Source: Henckelia pumila (Eukaryota; Streptophyta; Magnoliopsida; Lamiales; Gesneriaceae). From it: a stretch of DNA of 64,000 nucleotides. Of this stretch, positions 23,620 through 34,860 are shown one piece after another. The notes under the pieces are model-generated. The model was not told the origin of the DNA. It worked only from the letters and a program-made list of their open reading frames with translations, and ran no database searches. Location of the stretch: assembly GCF_033568475.1 (NCBI RefSeq), contig NC_133121.1, positions 2,480,001 to 2,544,000 of the forward strand. Direction: 5' to 3'. Both the position numbers and the translations under genes were made by a program. The number at the start of each line of letters is the position of its first letter. The first letter of the stretch is position 1.

Positions 23620-26472
23620 TCAACGATCAGAATTCAAATCGCTGCTCAACAAATCCGCATTTACAACAATGCCCCTACGGCAATATGGGCACTCTCCACA
23701 GGTTCGGACCCATGGACCCAAGCAGCAAAAATGATACCTATGAGCACAAGGCAGGCGTATCAGCTCATCTCCCTCCGAGAAACTCTCTAGGCATATGCTG
23801 CATTCCGATATTTGGCTTGATGTGTCTTCTGTGTCGGCTTCCTCCAGCACACCGAACACCTCCATGTGCAAACTGTTCACTGCTTCTTGTGTGAGTCCTG
23901 GAGGCTTATTGCTCGTTAGTCGGCTGATGGAATCGGTTACAGATGTCATCGTGGCTAGCCAGTCTCTAGATATATCTGTTTCCCCATCCCCAGTGTCAAT
24001 GAGTCTGAGCACATCGCCGATTACTGTTTCATTGCGGTGGTCGATTTGGGAAGTTTGATTTCTCTGCCTACAAGTAAAAGAGAGAGAGATGAGTTATCCT
24101 ACTGCCACAAATTTGCGGAGGAGAATTCAAAAGAATGTAAAATTGGCTCATCTCCAGACAGCAGTTGATCATAGGATTTAAGGAATGAAATAGAGTGCAA
24201 AATTGTACTCCTCAGAATTGAGATATTGATGTTAAAAATATATATATAGGACTATAAGCAAATATATCACACAAGATTTAATTTTTATTTGAAATTTGGT
24301 CCATTTCTGTATGAATTTAGTAGTATGCTAACTTTTAGCTAACAAGAACATGAGCATGAATGAGTGTGCCACCACATTTCTGCATGTGAATGCAAGTGCT
24401 GCTTGCTGCAGAGGAAAGAAATTAGGATGCATGTGAGGATTTTGGATTAGGGAGGCAAGCAAGTTGAGAAGCTTGCTATCTACCCGCTTGAAGCTCGGCT
24501 TGAATTTGCTTCTAACTGAGTTCAAATCAAGATCGAGTACCTCAAGCTCCCCACTTGAGTCGACCACGAACTTTAATATCTTCGAATCAATCCCCCGTTG
24601 AGTATTCAAGCTCATGTATTAATTCTTTCACATGTTATTTTAATTTGAACATAAAATTCGAATTAAATAAGAATTAAGCTATATTTTTGTAAATAAATTA
24701 TCAAGCTCGAGTTACTCAATAGTTACTCTGAGTCGAGATAGAATTAGGAAATCTTTGCTTGATTGAGGTCGATCTCGACCACTATATAGCTACTTGAGTT
24801 CAACCCAGCTTGAATGCCCCCCTAGTTGCGACGCTGGGAGTCAAACGGGAGGAATAAAATGTAAATGAAAGGAATAAGAAAAGCAGTAATGGTGAGAAGC
24901 AATTCTAAATGGTGATGCAACGTTAAGGACAAAGAACAAGGTAAAAAAGTGTGGGAGAAGTAAAACTGGAAGAAGACAAAGAATAGAAGAGGGAAGGGAC
25001 CTGGCTACTCGAATAACAAGAACGAGAAGAAGATTAACAAGACGGTGCAGGAAAAAGAAAAAAAAAAGATCTCTTACAAGTTACAATTCATGATTTGATA
25101 TGGTTTTGATGGAATTAATAATGGATTTCTCTCCGACGTAGCATATAAATAACCATGTAATTTGAAATCATAGTTGGATCAGTGCATAGTAAAAATTCAG
25201 TCACGCTATTTACGTCCCTACTATCTGAAAGCTCTTGGGGTTAGGGTTGGGTGGTGTTTGATGGGACGCATATACCCGTACTAACCTGCTACCGGGAAGA
25301 GTGACACCTCTCAACCTGTGTACAAGCCTGTCTCTAGCAAGAAGCACAGCTCCAGGAAGTCTGTCATTCCCACTGAATTGCACCCTATCTAGGACATTGC
25401 TTTGATTTCCAGATTGCACAGCGTTTCCCGAAGCAAATTGATGGCCACCTTGTTCAGGCCTAATAACCTCACGATCCTGAGCAATTCAAGAAGAATATAC
25501 TGAGAACAGCAGAAAGCACGAATCTGGACGGACTTTAATCTTGAATAATTAGTAAAGAAAACACAAAATGCCATGGAACCCCCAGAAAACTAGATCTTGA
25601 GCACCAAATTTAAGTTTCCTGATATAGTTTATGATTCCAACTTAAAAGTTCGATTGGATCAAATAACATGAGACATTACAACACAACTTTTCTTGCTACT
25701 TAAGCAGCCAAATTACCAAATCAGTCTTTGTGGTTTGGCTCGTACATAATAAATATTTTTTATCTCACAAGTTACAACCATTTTAATAGGCATGCAGGAA
25801 CAAAACGCGAGTTCAGACCTCATATCAAAGTTAATCAAGAAAAGGACACATAATTTACTTCAGCCTAACAATATCGGACATGAGGTGCAAGTGAATCAAA
25901 CTGCTGGTGAGTCCCTAGGCCAAAGGCTCATTTTTTAGCAAGCTCGAATAAAGTTCACATAGCCCAAGTACCTTCTTGAGTCAACCTAAAGTATTTTAGT
26001 TTCAGTTTCGGTCGTTTGTCGAGTGACTTGGCTCAAGTTATGGCCTTTCAATAACATATTTTAATTACAATAGATACATTCAGAAACTCAAACATTTGAA
26101 GGAGACTTGCAACTTCTTTACAAATTGCATAATATACTGAATAAACAAAGTTGGTCCCTCTTAAGTCTTGTCATACAAAAAAGGGACTAAAATCCAACAG
26201 CTGAACCTCACCTGGGGGGAATGGGAAGAGCGATGGAAATGGGGCTGCCTGGAATGGTGAGGAACACGGCGCGGCGGATCGCAGCCATCGTGGTCGATTC
26301 TATCCCGACGCGAGTTCGAGTTCGAGTTCGTGCTATGATGGTGGGTGTTTTGTGTGTAGCGGCTGCGGCGGCTGGCCCGATCAACGGGCGAAGGAGAGCC
26401 CACGTCAAATGGGTCCGAATTCCGACCAAAACGCGACCTCCTCGTATAGAATAGCTCCGAAGCGCTCGTCAT
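23620..26472 (-). CDS. RHY1A: RING-H2 E3 ubiquitin ligase, RHY1A-like
   Basis: Three minus-strand exons join in frame: 26212-26472, 25286-25476 and 23620-24067, giving 299 aa. It starts MTSASELFYTRRSRFGR, almost the same as Arabidopsis RHY1A, followed by a His/Arg-rich stretch and the conserved RLPGAVLLARDRL. The RING-H2 finger spans residues 240-280 with all eight ligands in place: C240, C243, C258, H260, H263, C266, C277 and C280, spaced C-x2-C-x14-C-x1-H-x2-H-x2-C-x10-C-x2-C. RING-H2 proteins recruit an E2 enzyme and pass ubiquitin to a target; the target here is unknown. Intron 2 is ~1.2 kb and carries unexplained sequence. The product is longer than Arabidopsis RHY1A, mostly between the RLPGAVLL segment and the RING. 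Confidence 0.94.
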
Positions 26473-27418
26473 ACAAATCTAAAAAAACCAAAGAAATCTC
26501 CACCCGGTGGATCGCTCTGTTAATATCCCTGCAAGACGAAAATCGATGCTTAATGCACATCGACAAATTGGAGAAACGTATACACCAAAAATTTATCGCA
26601 TTACAATTTCTTGGAAATTTCTAAAACTCCCAAGAAAAGCAAAAAAAAAAAAAAAAAAAAAAAAGAAAAAAGAGCACGATTAAATGATGGGCCAGGGGGC
26701 GAGGCGATACCTTCGAGGAAAATGCAGAGCGATAACGGAGGAGCAGAGGATTGGAAAGTGAAGTATCCATCTTTTTTTCTTTCTTTATTAAAGTGTTAAT
26801 AAATTCACACGGGATTTGCGGCACTAAAACGCACCCAAATTCCAAAAAAACATCTAAAAATCTATGGCTTTTTCCCACCTGACTACTGTTTATAGTCATC
26901 ATCACATTTCTTGAACACCTGTAACAAAACAACATACGCATCCGAAATCTATCAACTCCTTATCCTGTTGTACCAGTGCCCATACACACTATTATTACAT
27001 ACAAAGTATGATGTTAATTTCATGGGATAAGATTGTCTGGTTGTGACCTGTGAGACAGCGACAGTGCTACTTTATCTCAACCCACACTTTGCTTTCATAG
27101 AATTGTCCACGTTTCTGGATGCTTCCTATTTTTGGAGTTCTGTAATCTACCAATAATGGGGAAATTAGGTTCTCAAAAAAAAAAAATGGAGAAATTCATG
27201 ATACAATGGGAACGGATGTGGGATTTAAAACTTCCATTTTCGAGTTTAATTCAGTTTTTTTCAGGCATAGATATCCAAGGTTTACCAGCTGAATGTAGAA
27301 ATTTAATGTAGATATAATTATATTCTTTATTAAAATTTTATACATGTATGTATAATATAGGACAGATTTTGAAAAATTTACTGGTGCATTTAGGCGATCT
27401 CCAACTTTAATTTCTATA
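26473..27418. other. RHY1A upstream region and intergenic DNA
   Basis: An A-run of about 24 bases lies at 26641-26664. The RHY1A 5' UTR probably ends within the first 300 bases. No other gene is visible. Confidence 0.45.
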
Positions 27419-27818
27419 CTAATATTCCACTCCACGCGTTGCGTGCTTGTACATTTTGTTTTTTAAAAAAAAGACAATAAATAATAAATTGTAAAATTAA
27501 AAAATAATAAAACAATAAATAATAATTTGTAAAATTAAAAAATAATAAAAAAGTAACGTTTTTTTAAACAAATATTCACAAAAAATATATATATCTTATA
27601 AAGTGACTGTCATATTTGTAAATAAAATAATATCAAAGGGTACAAAGTGAGCTTTTAATGGCTGGAAAAGAGGAAACTGTATAAAATGACTATTTTGTCC
27701 AATAATTTTGGTTTTATTGAAAATTAAGTTAGGAGATAATGGTAATTTCAAATCAAGTTTCACCAATTAATTGAAAGTTTGTTAATTAGAGAGTCTCTAC
27801 TATAATAATATAGTAAGA
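27419..27818 (-). mobile_element. Helitron-like non-autonomous element, copy B (400 bp)
   Basis: On the minus strand it starts TCTTACTATATT after an A and ends TTAG before a T, with the hairpin CACGC-AAC-GCGTG about 12 bases before the end. The ends resemble copy A at 10576-10993, and both lie in the same orientation. The last four bases are TTAG rather than CTRR, so this end has drifted or is misplaced. Confidence 0.4.
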
Positions 27819-28291
27819 TAAATACAAAACTCATTTCTAAGTCATCAACTCTAAACTCTACACTAAAAAAAATATTATTGGAATATTTTTTATTATTTTA
27901 TTTACAATAAATTAACAATTAGTTTATTCCACAAAATATTACACAATAATTTAAATTTTATTTTTATTAATCACATATAATATTGTAATTATCTATAAAC
28001 AGATTTTTTTTAAAAAAATACAAATTTATTAAAATAATTTAATCAGATTATTGAAAATCAAAATTCCCTACAATTAACCATTACAAAAAATAGATTATAA
28101 TTTAAATATATTTTTTTTAAAAAAAAACAATAATAATAATAACAACAAACAGATTCTAATTTTTTTTTAAAAAAAAGAAAAAAAAATGTAAAAATGAAAA
28201 AGCTTTACGTTAGCTCTCCTCCAATGTAGAGATAAAAAAACGTTTTAAAATCAGATACTATCGTCTATCTTAGCATTTGGAGATACTCTTA
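27819..28291. other. AT-rich intergenic DNA
   Basis: Low-complexity A/T sequence with no coding frame and no bounded repeat. Confidence 0.5.
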
Positions 28292-29790
28292 AGGCATCGT
28301 TTGATTCGTGTGATGGGATAACTGAAGGATAGATAATTAGAATGATAAAACAATGAAAGATGTGGATAATTAATGTAAGGTGAGAAAATGTGTGTTGTTT
28401 GGTAGCGTTTTAAATTGAAGGATAAGTTGTATGTATTCCAATGCAATGACAAAAATACCCTTCTTGTATATTAATTTTTCCAACTTATTTTTGTATATAT
28501 CCCACCTAATGCATATATTTGAAAATTTCATTATATAATACTCAACTACTAAACTAATTATTTAAATAAACATCAATTCATGTATATTAATAAAATAATT
28601 ATATTACATAAAATTTTATTAATTAATTTATTTATAATATTTTTTCCATAATAAAAATAATAAATAAATAATAATTTTATGGTAAAAAAATAACTATAAC
28701 AAAAAATTAATTAATTATTAATAAATTATCTATTTATTATTCTTAATAATAATATTAATTAATGATAATATTGTTAGTATTATTATTTATTATCAACATA
28801 TTAATAATAATATTAATTACTAATTACAATTATTACAATTAACTATACCATACCACTAAGATTGTGAACGATATGATTATTATTGAATATGTTGATAATA
28901 CATAATAAGACTAACAATATTATTATTAATAATAAAATATTATTATTAAGAATAATAAATATATAAATTATTAATAATAAGAATATTGGTAATATATTTA
29001 ATAAAAAACCAATAGTTAAAATAAATATATTAATAGTAAATAATAAGATCAATAATATTAAAGTTAAGAATATTATATATATATATATATATATATAGAT
29101 TTTAAAAAAAGAAAAATAATATTATATATATTGGTTTAAAAAAACATTATCTTGATATAATAATGTTTAGTATAAATAGTTTCTTATTTTATGATTTAAT
29201 TCTTATTGTTCTTATCAAGTAAAAATAATTAAAAATATTGTTAATATTATTATTTATTATTATTATTATTAATAATATTAATTAATTAATAATAATATTG
29301 TTAGTATTATTATTTATTATTACACGTTATTCTTGTATTATATTTCGTTTATTTATTTATTATTAATAATAAATTTCTTCTGTATTATGAAATGATCATT
29401 TCATAGTAATTTATTTTTATTTATGATTACCATTATTTTCACTCTTATTCTTTATTTAATATTGTTTCATTATTATTGTTAATACATAAATATTCGTAAT
29501 TGTTTTATTATTATTAATTTAATTCTTCATATTATTCTTATTTATATTATTTGAGAAAAAAAATTAAAATAAAATAAAATTGTGAACAATGTGGTTTATT
29601 GGTTAGAGGGAAAAAAGGTATAATTGAAATTTTTAAAAGTGATAAAGGCATGGATGACTTATATAGGATGTGAGAAGGGTTTACTAATCCAACCATAGTA
29701 CTACTTTATCCTTTCTCAAATGGATTGGGTTGTATTAGTAAAAATGTTACTAAACCAACCATAATACTACTTTAGGCTTTTGAATTAAAC
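28292..29790. mobile_element. Large AT-rich MITE-like element (rough boundaries)
   Basis: The left end GCATCGTTTGATTCGTG and the inverted right end GGTGTGTTTAATTC are similar and point inward. The interior is extremely AT-rich and contains a large inverted repeat, listed separately. A word of about 40 bases around TAATATTGTTAGTATT also occurs a second time near 29280. No coding frame and no target duplication were found. Confidence 0.3.
28715..28980. repeat. Long AT-rich inverted repeat
   Basis: Arms of roughly 85-95 bases, about 28715-28802 and 28887-28980, are inverted copies with a spacer of ~85 bases. The best-matching part is GATAATATTGTTAGTATTAT on the left against its reverse complement on the right. 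It would extrude as a large hairpin. Confidence 0.75.
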
Positions 29791-30015
29791 ACACCAAATG
29801 TATATATCTTGATCGGATGGATCTTCGCATCCAATGAGGATGCCGGAACAGGAAGGAGACACCGTTGATATAGCCAAAATATTATGTCGCATGAAACAAA
29901 CAACGTCGAAAGGATGTGAAAGTGAAGGATCGACGTGTGCAGATGTCACTTGAGCGGACCTTAAGAAAAATATTGGATCATTGCCAATATCACAAGTGAC
30001 GTCACGTGGATCCGA
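29791..30015. other. Unexplained higher-GC block next to a solo LTR
   Basis: A more GC-rich stretch with an open minus-strand frame continuing into the LTR. The frame matches nothing I recognise and crosses a mobile-element edge, so I do not call it a gene. Confidence 0.3.
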
Positions 30016-30020
30016 CACTT

Positions 30021-30737
30021 TGTTGGTGTCGGAGTACTGTGCAAATATGAGATAATTTTCCGGTTGTTGTCTTGATTGATGTCGGAACACGACTTGAGAC
30101 AAAGACATAGATTTGATCTGAAATTTTTAGTTGATACTAGAGTTAAACTCTACGTCCTTAAGACGAATTTGCCCCACACACGGTGCTTATGAAATATGAC
30201 AATCGTCTCCCAAGATACAACGACTTGGTTTTGTAATAGGAGCACTACAAATTACAAAACCCGACGAACTTTGAAAATGCTTTTTGAACTTTCTGAAAAA
30301 TGATGAACAAATATTGAATGCAACAATATGAACAGTACAAAATTACTGTATATTCGAATTTTCAGAATATCTCCTTTTTCCATTAGTTTATATGAGTTCT
30401 ATTTATAAAGACTGAAATCCTTGAATGAAAAGGTGCAACACGTCAATTAAAACTCTTCATCAAAAGATGTCAAGTAAGCATAACTACACCTCACATGCAA
30501 CCATTCGGCTGAATGGATATTTTCAATATGAATTGTCGAATTCAAATCTGAGCCACTTGTTTCATTTTCCATTTTCTTTTTCTTTTATAATATTTAATAT
30601 TTTACTCGATAAAATCCGAACAATTATTTGTGAATATTTTATTAATTTCTCATTCACCCTTAATTGGTAATCGAGAAATAATTTTATCACAAATATTTTA
30701 GCGATTCAAAATGGGTACACAACCCAAATTTCTAACA
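30021..30737 (-). mobile_element. Solo LTR of an LTR retrotransposon (717 bp)
   Basis: This is a fossil. On the minus strand it begins TGTTAGAAATTTGGG and ends in CA. It is flanked on both sides by the same 5-bp duplication, CACTT (30016-30020 and 30738-30742). A TATAAATAG box in the minus direction near 30410 fits a U3/R boundary. Flanking duplications directly at both ends mean the inner part of the element was lost by recombination between its two LTRs. The TGTTAGAAATTTGGG start suggests a Copia-type family, but this is a guess. The exact duplication suggests a fairly young insertion. Confidence 0.68.
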
Positions 30738-30742
30738 CACTT

Positions 30743-31589
30743 CGCTATCTCTTTCACGAAAGAGTCTATGCTAGCACATGGACACTGCCCATGTGCTATA
30801 TCCAACGCCTCTTTTTATTTGTATTTCACATGAACATTTTAAATGCAAAAAAAATAAAAAAAATCAAACGGTCGTTGGATCCCACATGGACAGTACTCTC
30901 CCATCTTTCATATGCAGATATGCAGGTGTCTTATTATTTTAGATTAACGAATATTTCATTATAAATTATTTAATTAAATGAAAATATCTTGCCTGAAAAT
31001 TTAATATGCCTAGCCCTACGCTGATTATGCACTTTCTCTTTTTTAAAAGAAAACATGTTTCAGGCGAACGACATTCTATAATCAATACAGAACCTTCTGT
31101 ACGAATACCTCTCTTTCTTTTAAATAAACAATAATATTATTATTAAGATGCTTAGGTTGGACCCTGCTTCCAAATTGAGACATTCAGTAGATTACATTTT
31201 TACGTATTTATTAACAATTTGGGATATGGTGATAATATAATTAATAAACAAAAGATAGCATCACACAAAATATCTCAAAAATTTCTCTGCAAAAATTGGC
31301 GTCTGCTGATGTTAAATCACTAAAATATTATTGTACATATCACATGTAATTAACTCGAAAAAACAATGATCAAAACCCAGAACTAATTAGACACGCTGAA
31401 CACTGTCAAATGTGTGAAATCTCTACATTAATGATTCCCCTTTTTGACAACTAACATAGGTAACATCCGTATGCAGAGATGAGGTACCTTGCTCGGATCT
31501 TGAACTTTTCTCCTCGCGAGTTAAGACTCGACAATGCAGTTCGATCATCTCTCAATGGATTAGCTGACCGGAACTTTTTGAAGCTAAAT
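30743..31589. other. Intergenic DNA and ADA1 3' UTR
   Basis: AT-rich with no gene seen. The part near 31589 should be the 3' UTR of ADA1. Confidence 0.5.
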
Positions 31590-32645
31590 CTAACTAAGCC
31601 GTCTGAGTGGCGACACTGGTGCGCTGTTTACATCTAGGGCGGAAGTGCAGATCTTTTCAAGTTGTGTAGGCCAGTCATCCCCAAGTATACGAGGATTTGA
31701 CTCCATTGCAACACGGAAATCCAACATGCTTGCAGAAGTTGGACATGACGGTCTTGGTGTGAATCTCCCTTGGAAGACTCCGTTTGTAGCAGAGACCATT
31801 CGACCATTTGAGTGTGATTTAGCAACTCCCAGACATGGTTCAATCAATCTTTTCAAGAAAACATCCAAGCTATTGTTTATCAAGTTAACACAATCTAATG
31901 AAATTCCAAGTCCCTCCGAAGCCAACTTTTCCCGCAGACGACTCGATAAAGACCTAGTATCGGGCAACTCAAAACTACTTTGACATGTCTCTGCGAAATT
32001 TCTATGCTTAAGAGCAAGAGGGACATTTGGAGAAACACCCTTATTCTGAAACACACCAAGTGGGGCAGCGATATCACCCCATCTTGGAAATCTTGTGCTT
32101 CCTGCAACTTGGTTCACCTCTTCCCCATCGTCAACCAAAGGCCTACTATTGAGAGAATGCAAATCTTTCCCATTTGGTTGTTCTTGTGTCATTACTGTTT
32201 CTTCAATCGTTAGACTAGGGCTCTTACCCAACGGCCCAAGAGGACTTGGACGATCCCGAAATTTACGATCTCTATTAACAGGAGACCGACACTTACGTGG
32301 AGACTGAAGCAGCATATCACCATAAAGAGACTTTGTACAGTATTTTTGGTAACCACTGGAAACTTTAACTCCAAGCCCTTCAACCTTCCGAGGTTTTTGA
32401 GGAGGAGCTTTAGCAAGACAAGCATTTTGGAGTATGGATTGAATGAGCCGATTATGAAGGGGCAGATTCTCTCTTCCAATTGTCTCTATGCAGCTTTTAT
32501 CAAAATCAGCCTTGTTGACCTTAAAGCTGAGAAACTTCTTCAACTGATCAAAGTAGTTATCCGCTCTTTTTTGCCCAATTTTTCTATATATAAAATCTTT
32601 AAGCTGGAGGGTGTCCACTCGACTAAAATGGTGGCTAGCCACCAT
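31590..32645 (-). CDS. ADA1: SAGA complex subunit ADA1/Hfi1 (TADA1) homologue
   Basis: A single minus-strand coding exon of 351 aa. The N-terminus, with RVDTLQLKDFIYRKIGQKRA, the following DNYFDQLKKFLSFKVNK and GRENLPLHNRLIQSILQNA, is the conserved SAGA-Tad1 region (residues ~9-80). A second conserved block, LREKLASEGLGISLDCVNLI, near residue 240 fits the histone-fold-like part that pairs with TAF12. ADA1 is a core scaffold of the SAGA histone acetyltransferase coactivator in the nucleus. It is slightly shorter than the ~400 aa Arabidopsis proteins. The start codon lies inside a perfect palindrome, listed separately. An acceptor-like site (AACAG at 32657) and a donor-like site at 33277 suggest a 5' UTR intron of ~620 bases. 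Confidence 0.93.
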   Translation of the reverse strand: MVASHHFSRVDTLQLKDFIYRKIGQKRADNYFDQLKKFLSFKVNKADFDKSCIETIGRENLPLHNRLIQSILQNACLAKAPPQKPRKVEGLGVKVSSGYQKYCTKSLYGDMLLQSPRKCRSPVNRDRKFRDRPSPLGPLGKSPSLTIEETVMTQEQPNGKDLHSLNSRPLVDDGEEVNQVAGSTRFPRWGDIAAPLGVFQNKGVSPNVPLALKHRNFAETCQSSFELPDTRSLSSRLREKLASEGLGISLDCVNLINNSLDVFLKRLIEPCLGVAKSHSNGRMVSATNGVFQGRFTPRPSCPTSASMLDFRVAMESNPRILGDDWPTQLEKICTSALDVNSAPVSPLRRLS

Positions 32646-32650
32646 TTTAG
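32623..32650. repeat. Perfect 28-bp palindrome over the ADA1 start codon
   Basis: The half-site CTAAAATGGTGGCT is followed at once by its exact reverse complement. The ADA1 ATG (32645-32643, minus strand) lies in one arm. The mRNA could fold into a tight stem around its start codon. Confidence 0.95.
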
Positions 32651-33565
32651 CTTACACTGTTAAATATCCAATAAACCAAATCCAAGTCAAAACTCAAGAG
32701 AACAGATATCTATACAATATTCGAATTAAATCACCTGTAACTTCAAAAACGGATGCACAAAATTCAGGGTTAGGGTAACTATCATATAGAACACAAAGAC
32801 ACAATTATGCAAAGATATAATCTACAATGCAATTTAAAACACAAACGTATACACATCATAGAGAAGGATCACTGTATCAACAAATTGCGATAAACACAAA
32901 CACTTGAAGCACGGGGAATGTGTTGTTCATGAAATAATAATTAAATTTCCAATCATGACCACCAAAAACCTCAACTTTCATCATCAAATCGCAAGGAACG
33001 GTGTTAGATCGAACATCGCAGCTACATCAGCCACGAACACCACCACCGCGAGAAGATAAAGAAAGAAAATCAGATCTAAAACCAAAATTCTCGCAACCAA
33101 TTCACACCCATTTCTCTAAAACAGTACCTTCTGGAACAAAAACCCATAAATAGACATAAAAATCAAAACTTTGAATCATGAAACGAACCCAGTTCACATT
33201 TGGACGAGGAAGTAAAACCCAGATACCCAATTGAATTTTCCGAGAAAATTAGGGTAAACAAGGAGGGAGAGATTGACCTGATTGGCCGAAGTTCAAATTG
33301 AGCGTGAAGTTCCCAACTTTCCTGTTTGATCCGAGGCCGGAGATACTATTGTGGGTTGAATTTGTATCTAAACTCCGAACTGAGAGACAGAACAAAGCCA
33401 AACACCAACTTTATTGGTCTGTTTGATCATCCTCTTAGGTTCGTACAGAGGGGAATCTGATTAGTACATCGGGTGGTTTAGATAAGGCTCTGTTTGGTTG
33501 CATACTTTTGGTTAGGCTCGCAGTGGTTCTATTTTTTTCCACTTATAAACCTGAAGTAAGCCAGT
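32646..33565 (-). other. ADA1 5' UTR, probable 5' UTR intron and promoter
   Basis: The minus strand shows CAATCAG|GTCAATC near 33277 and an acceptor at 32657. If both are used, the leader is spliced. I see no open frame of interest. Confidence 0.4.
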
Positions 33566-33567
33566 TT

Positions 33568-34176
33568 CCATACAAGGTCATTGACTCAAAAAATTATTTT
33601 CAATCAAAGCTTTTGAATTCATCTTTAGCTGACACAGGTAGAAGTTGATTTTCAATTTTCATTATGGCTATAATGTAAACTTATTATTACGTGTGTATAT
33701 ATATATATATATATATAAATTAATTTTCATGATGGCAATAATGTAAATTTATTATTACTTTTACATATATATATATATGTTTTTTACGTTGTCAAAAATT
33801 GAAGAAAATACGATAATTTGTGGAGATTTTGTGGCTGGATTTATATTCAAACATGTCTAGAGAACGAATTTCGTAGGTTGTCACCTGCATCAAAGTGAGT
33901 AGATATGTGACTAGATATGTGACTATAAAGAGTGTATCTTAAAAAGGAAGTGATTTAAGTTATTTATAGATATTCGGGAATTTTTGTGGGCTTGATTCTC
34001 TTATAATTTTTTTTGAATTTATGAAACTTGATAAAGTGTCTCAATAAATAATTAGATGAACATTGATTGGGCCGAATCATTGGACTTGGGCACAGTAAAT
34101 AGTTGATTTGAGTCATAACCAAAGACGTATCTATGTTGGGGCTACGGTGGGCTATAGTCCACCCCACCCCAACTTT

Positions 34177-34218
<42 letters not shown>

Positions 34219-34860
34219 TATTAATAATGTTGTAAATTTTTTACATTTATAATATAAGATTTTTTCTCTGAAATTTTTCGATAAAAAACTTACTCTTATG
34301 ATTTTAATTTGGTCTCTCAAGTCTTGAGTATACACACGAAATCTATTTGTTTTAGATTAATTTCAAATATTGTAAGTTTGTGTTATACAAACGTATACAA
34401 AAAAATGAAAATTTTCATGATTGGGCTAGAACTAAAAATCGTAATTCTTAAATAATGATTTTTTTTTTAGTTTTGATCAATTATTCAATGCTTGATCAAA
34501 ACCAATGATGTGGATTGAGAAAAAAAAATTAAATCGTATTTATTGTCATTTGTCATATTACACTAAAGTTTAAATTCATAAAATTATCAAATGAGTTTAA
34601 AAAATATTGTATATAATTTTTTTTTATTTTATGGTAATAATATATAATTTATTATATTAAGTTCAAGTCTCCCCTTACTCTAATTCGTGGATCTGTCTCT
34701 AGTCATAACCTCATCATATATATTTCATACAAGGCCATTGACTCGAAACATTATTTTCGCTCAAAACATTTAAAATCATTTTATTTGACATAGGTAGAAA
34801 TAAATTTTCATCGTGCATAGGATGTAAAATTATTATTACGTTTATTTGTGTATATGTGTG
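33568..34860. repeat. Diverged direct repeat of ~140 bp (33568-33710 and 34726-34860)
   Basis: Both copies begin CATACAAGG(T/C)CATTGACTC and run through a GACA(C/T)AGGTAGAA segment to a TTATTATTACGT word. A third, partial copy of the 3' part is at 33721-33780. The Mutator-type MITE at 34121-34700 lies between the two main copies. Confidence 0.65.
34121..34700. mobile_element. Mutator-type MITE with perfect 10-bp target duplication (580 bp)
   Basis: The element is flanked by identical AGTCATAACC sequences at 34111-34120 and 34701-34710. The ends AAAGACGTATCTATG and, inverted, AGAGACAGATCCACG match at 10 of 15 positions. A 9-11 bp duplication points to a Mutator-like origin. The interior is AT-rich with an (AT)n run near 34183-34215, and no transposase is present. 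Confidence 0.75.

Noticed and set aside
29785-30108. 107-codon minus-strand frame as a gene
   Set aside because: It crosses the edge of a solo LTR, shows no known motif and has no matching splice partners.
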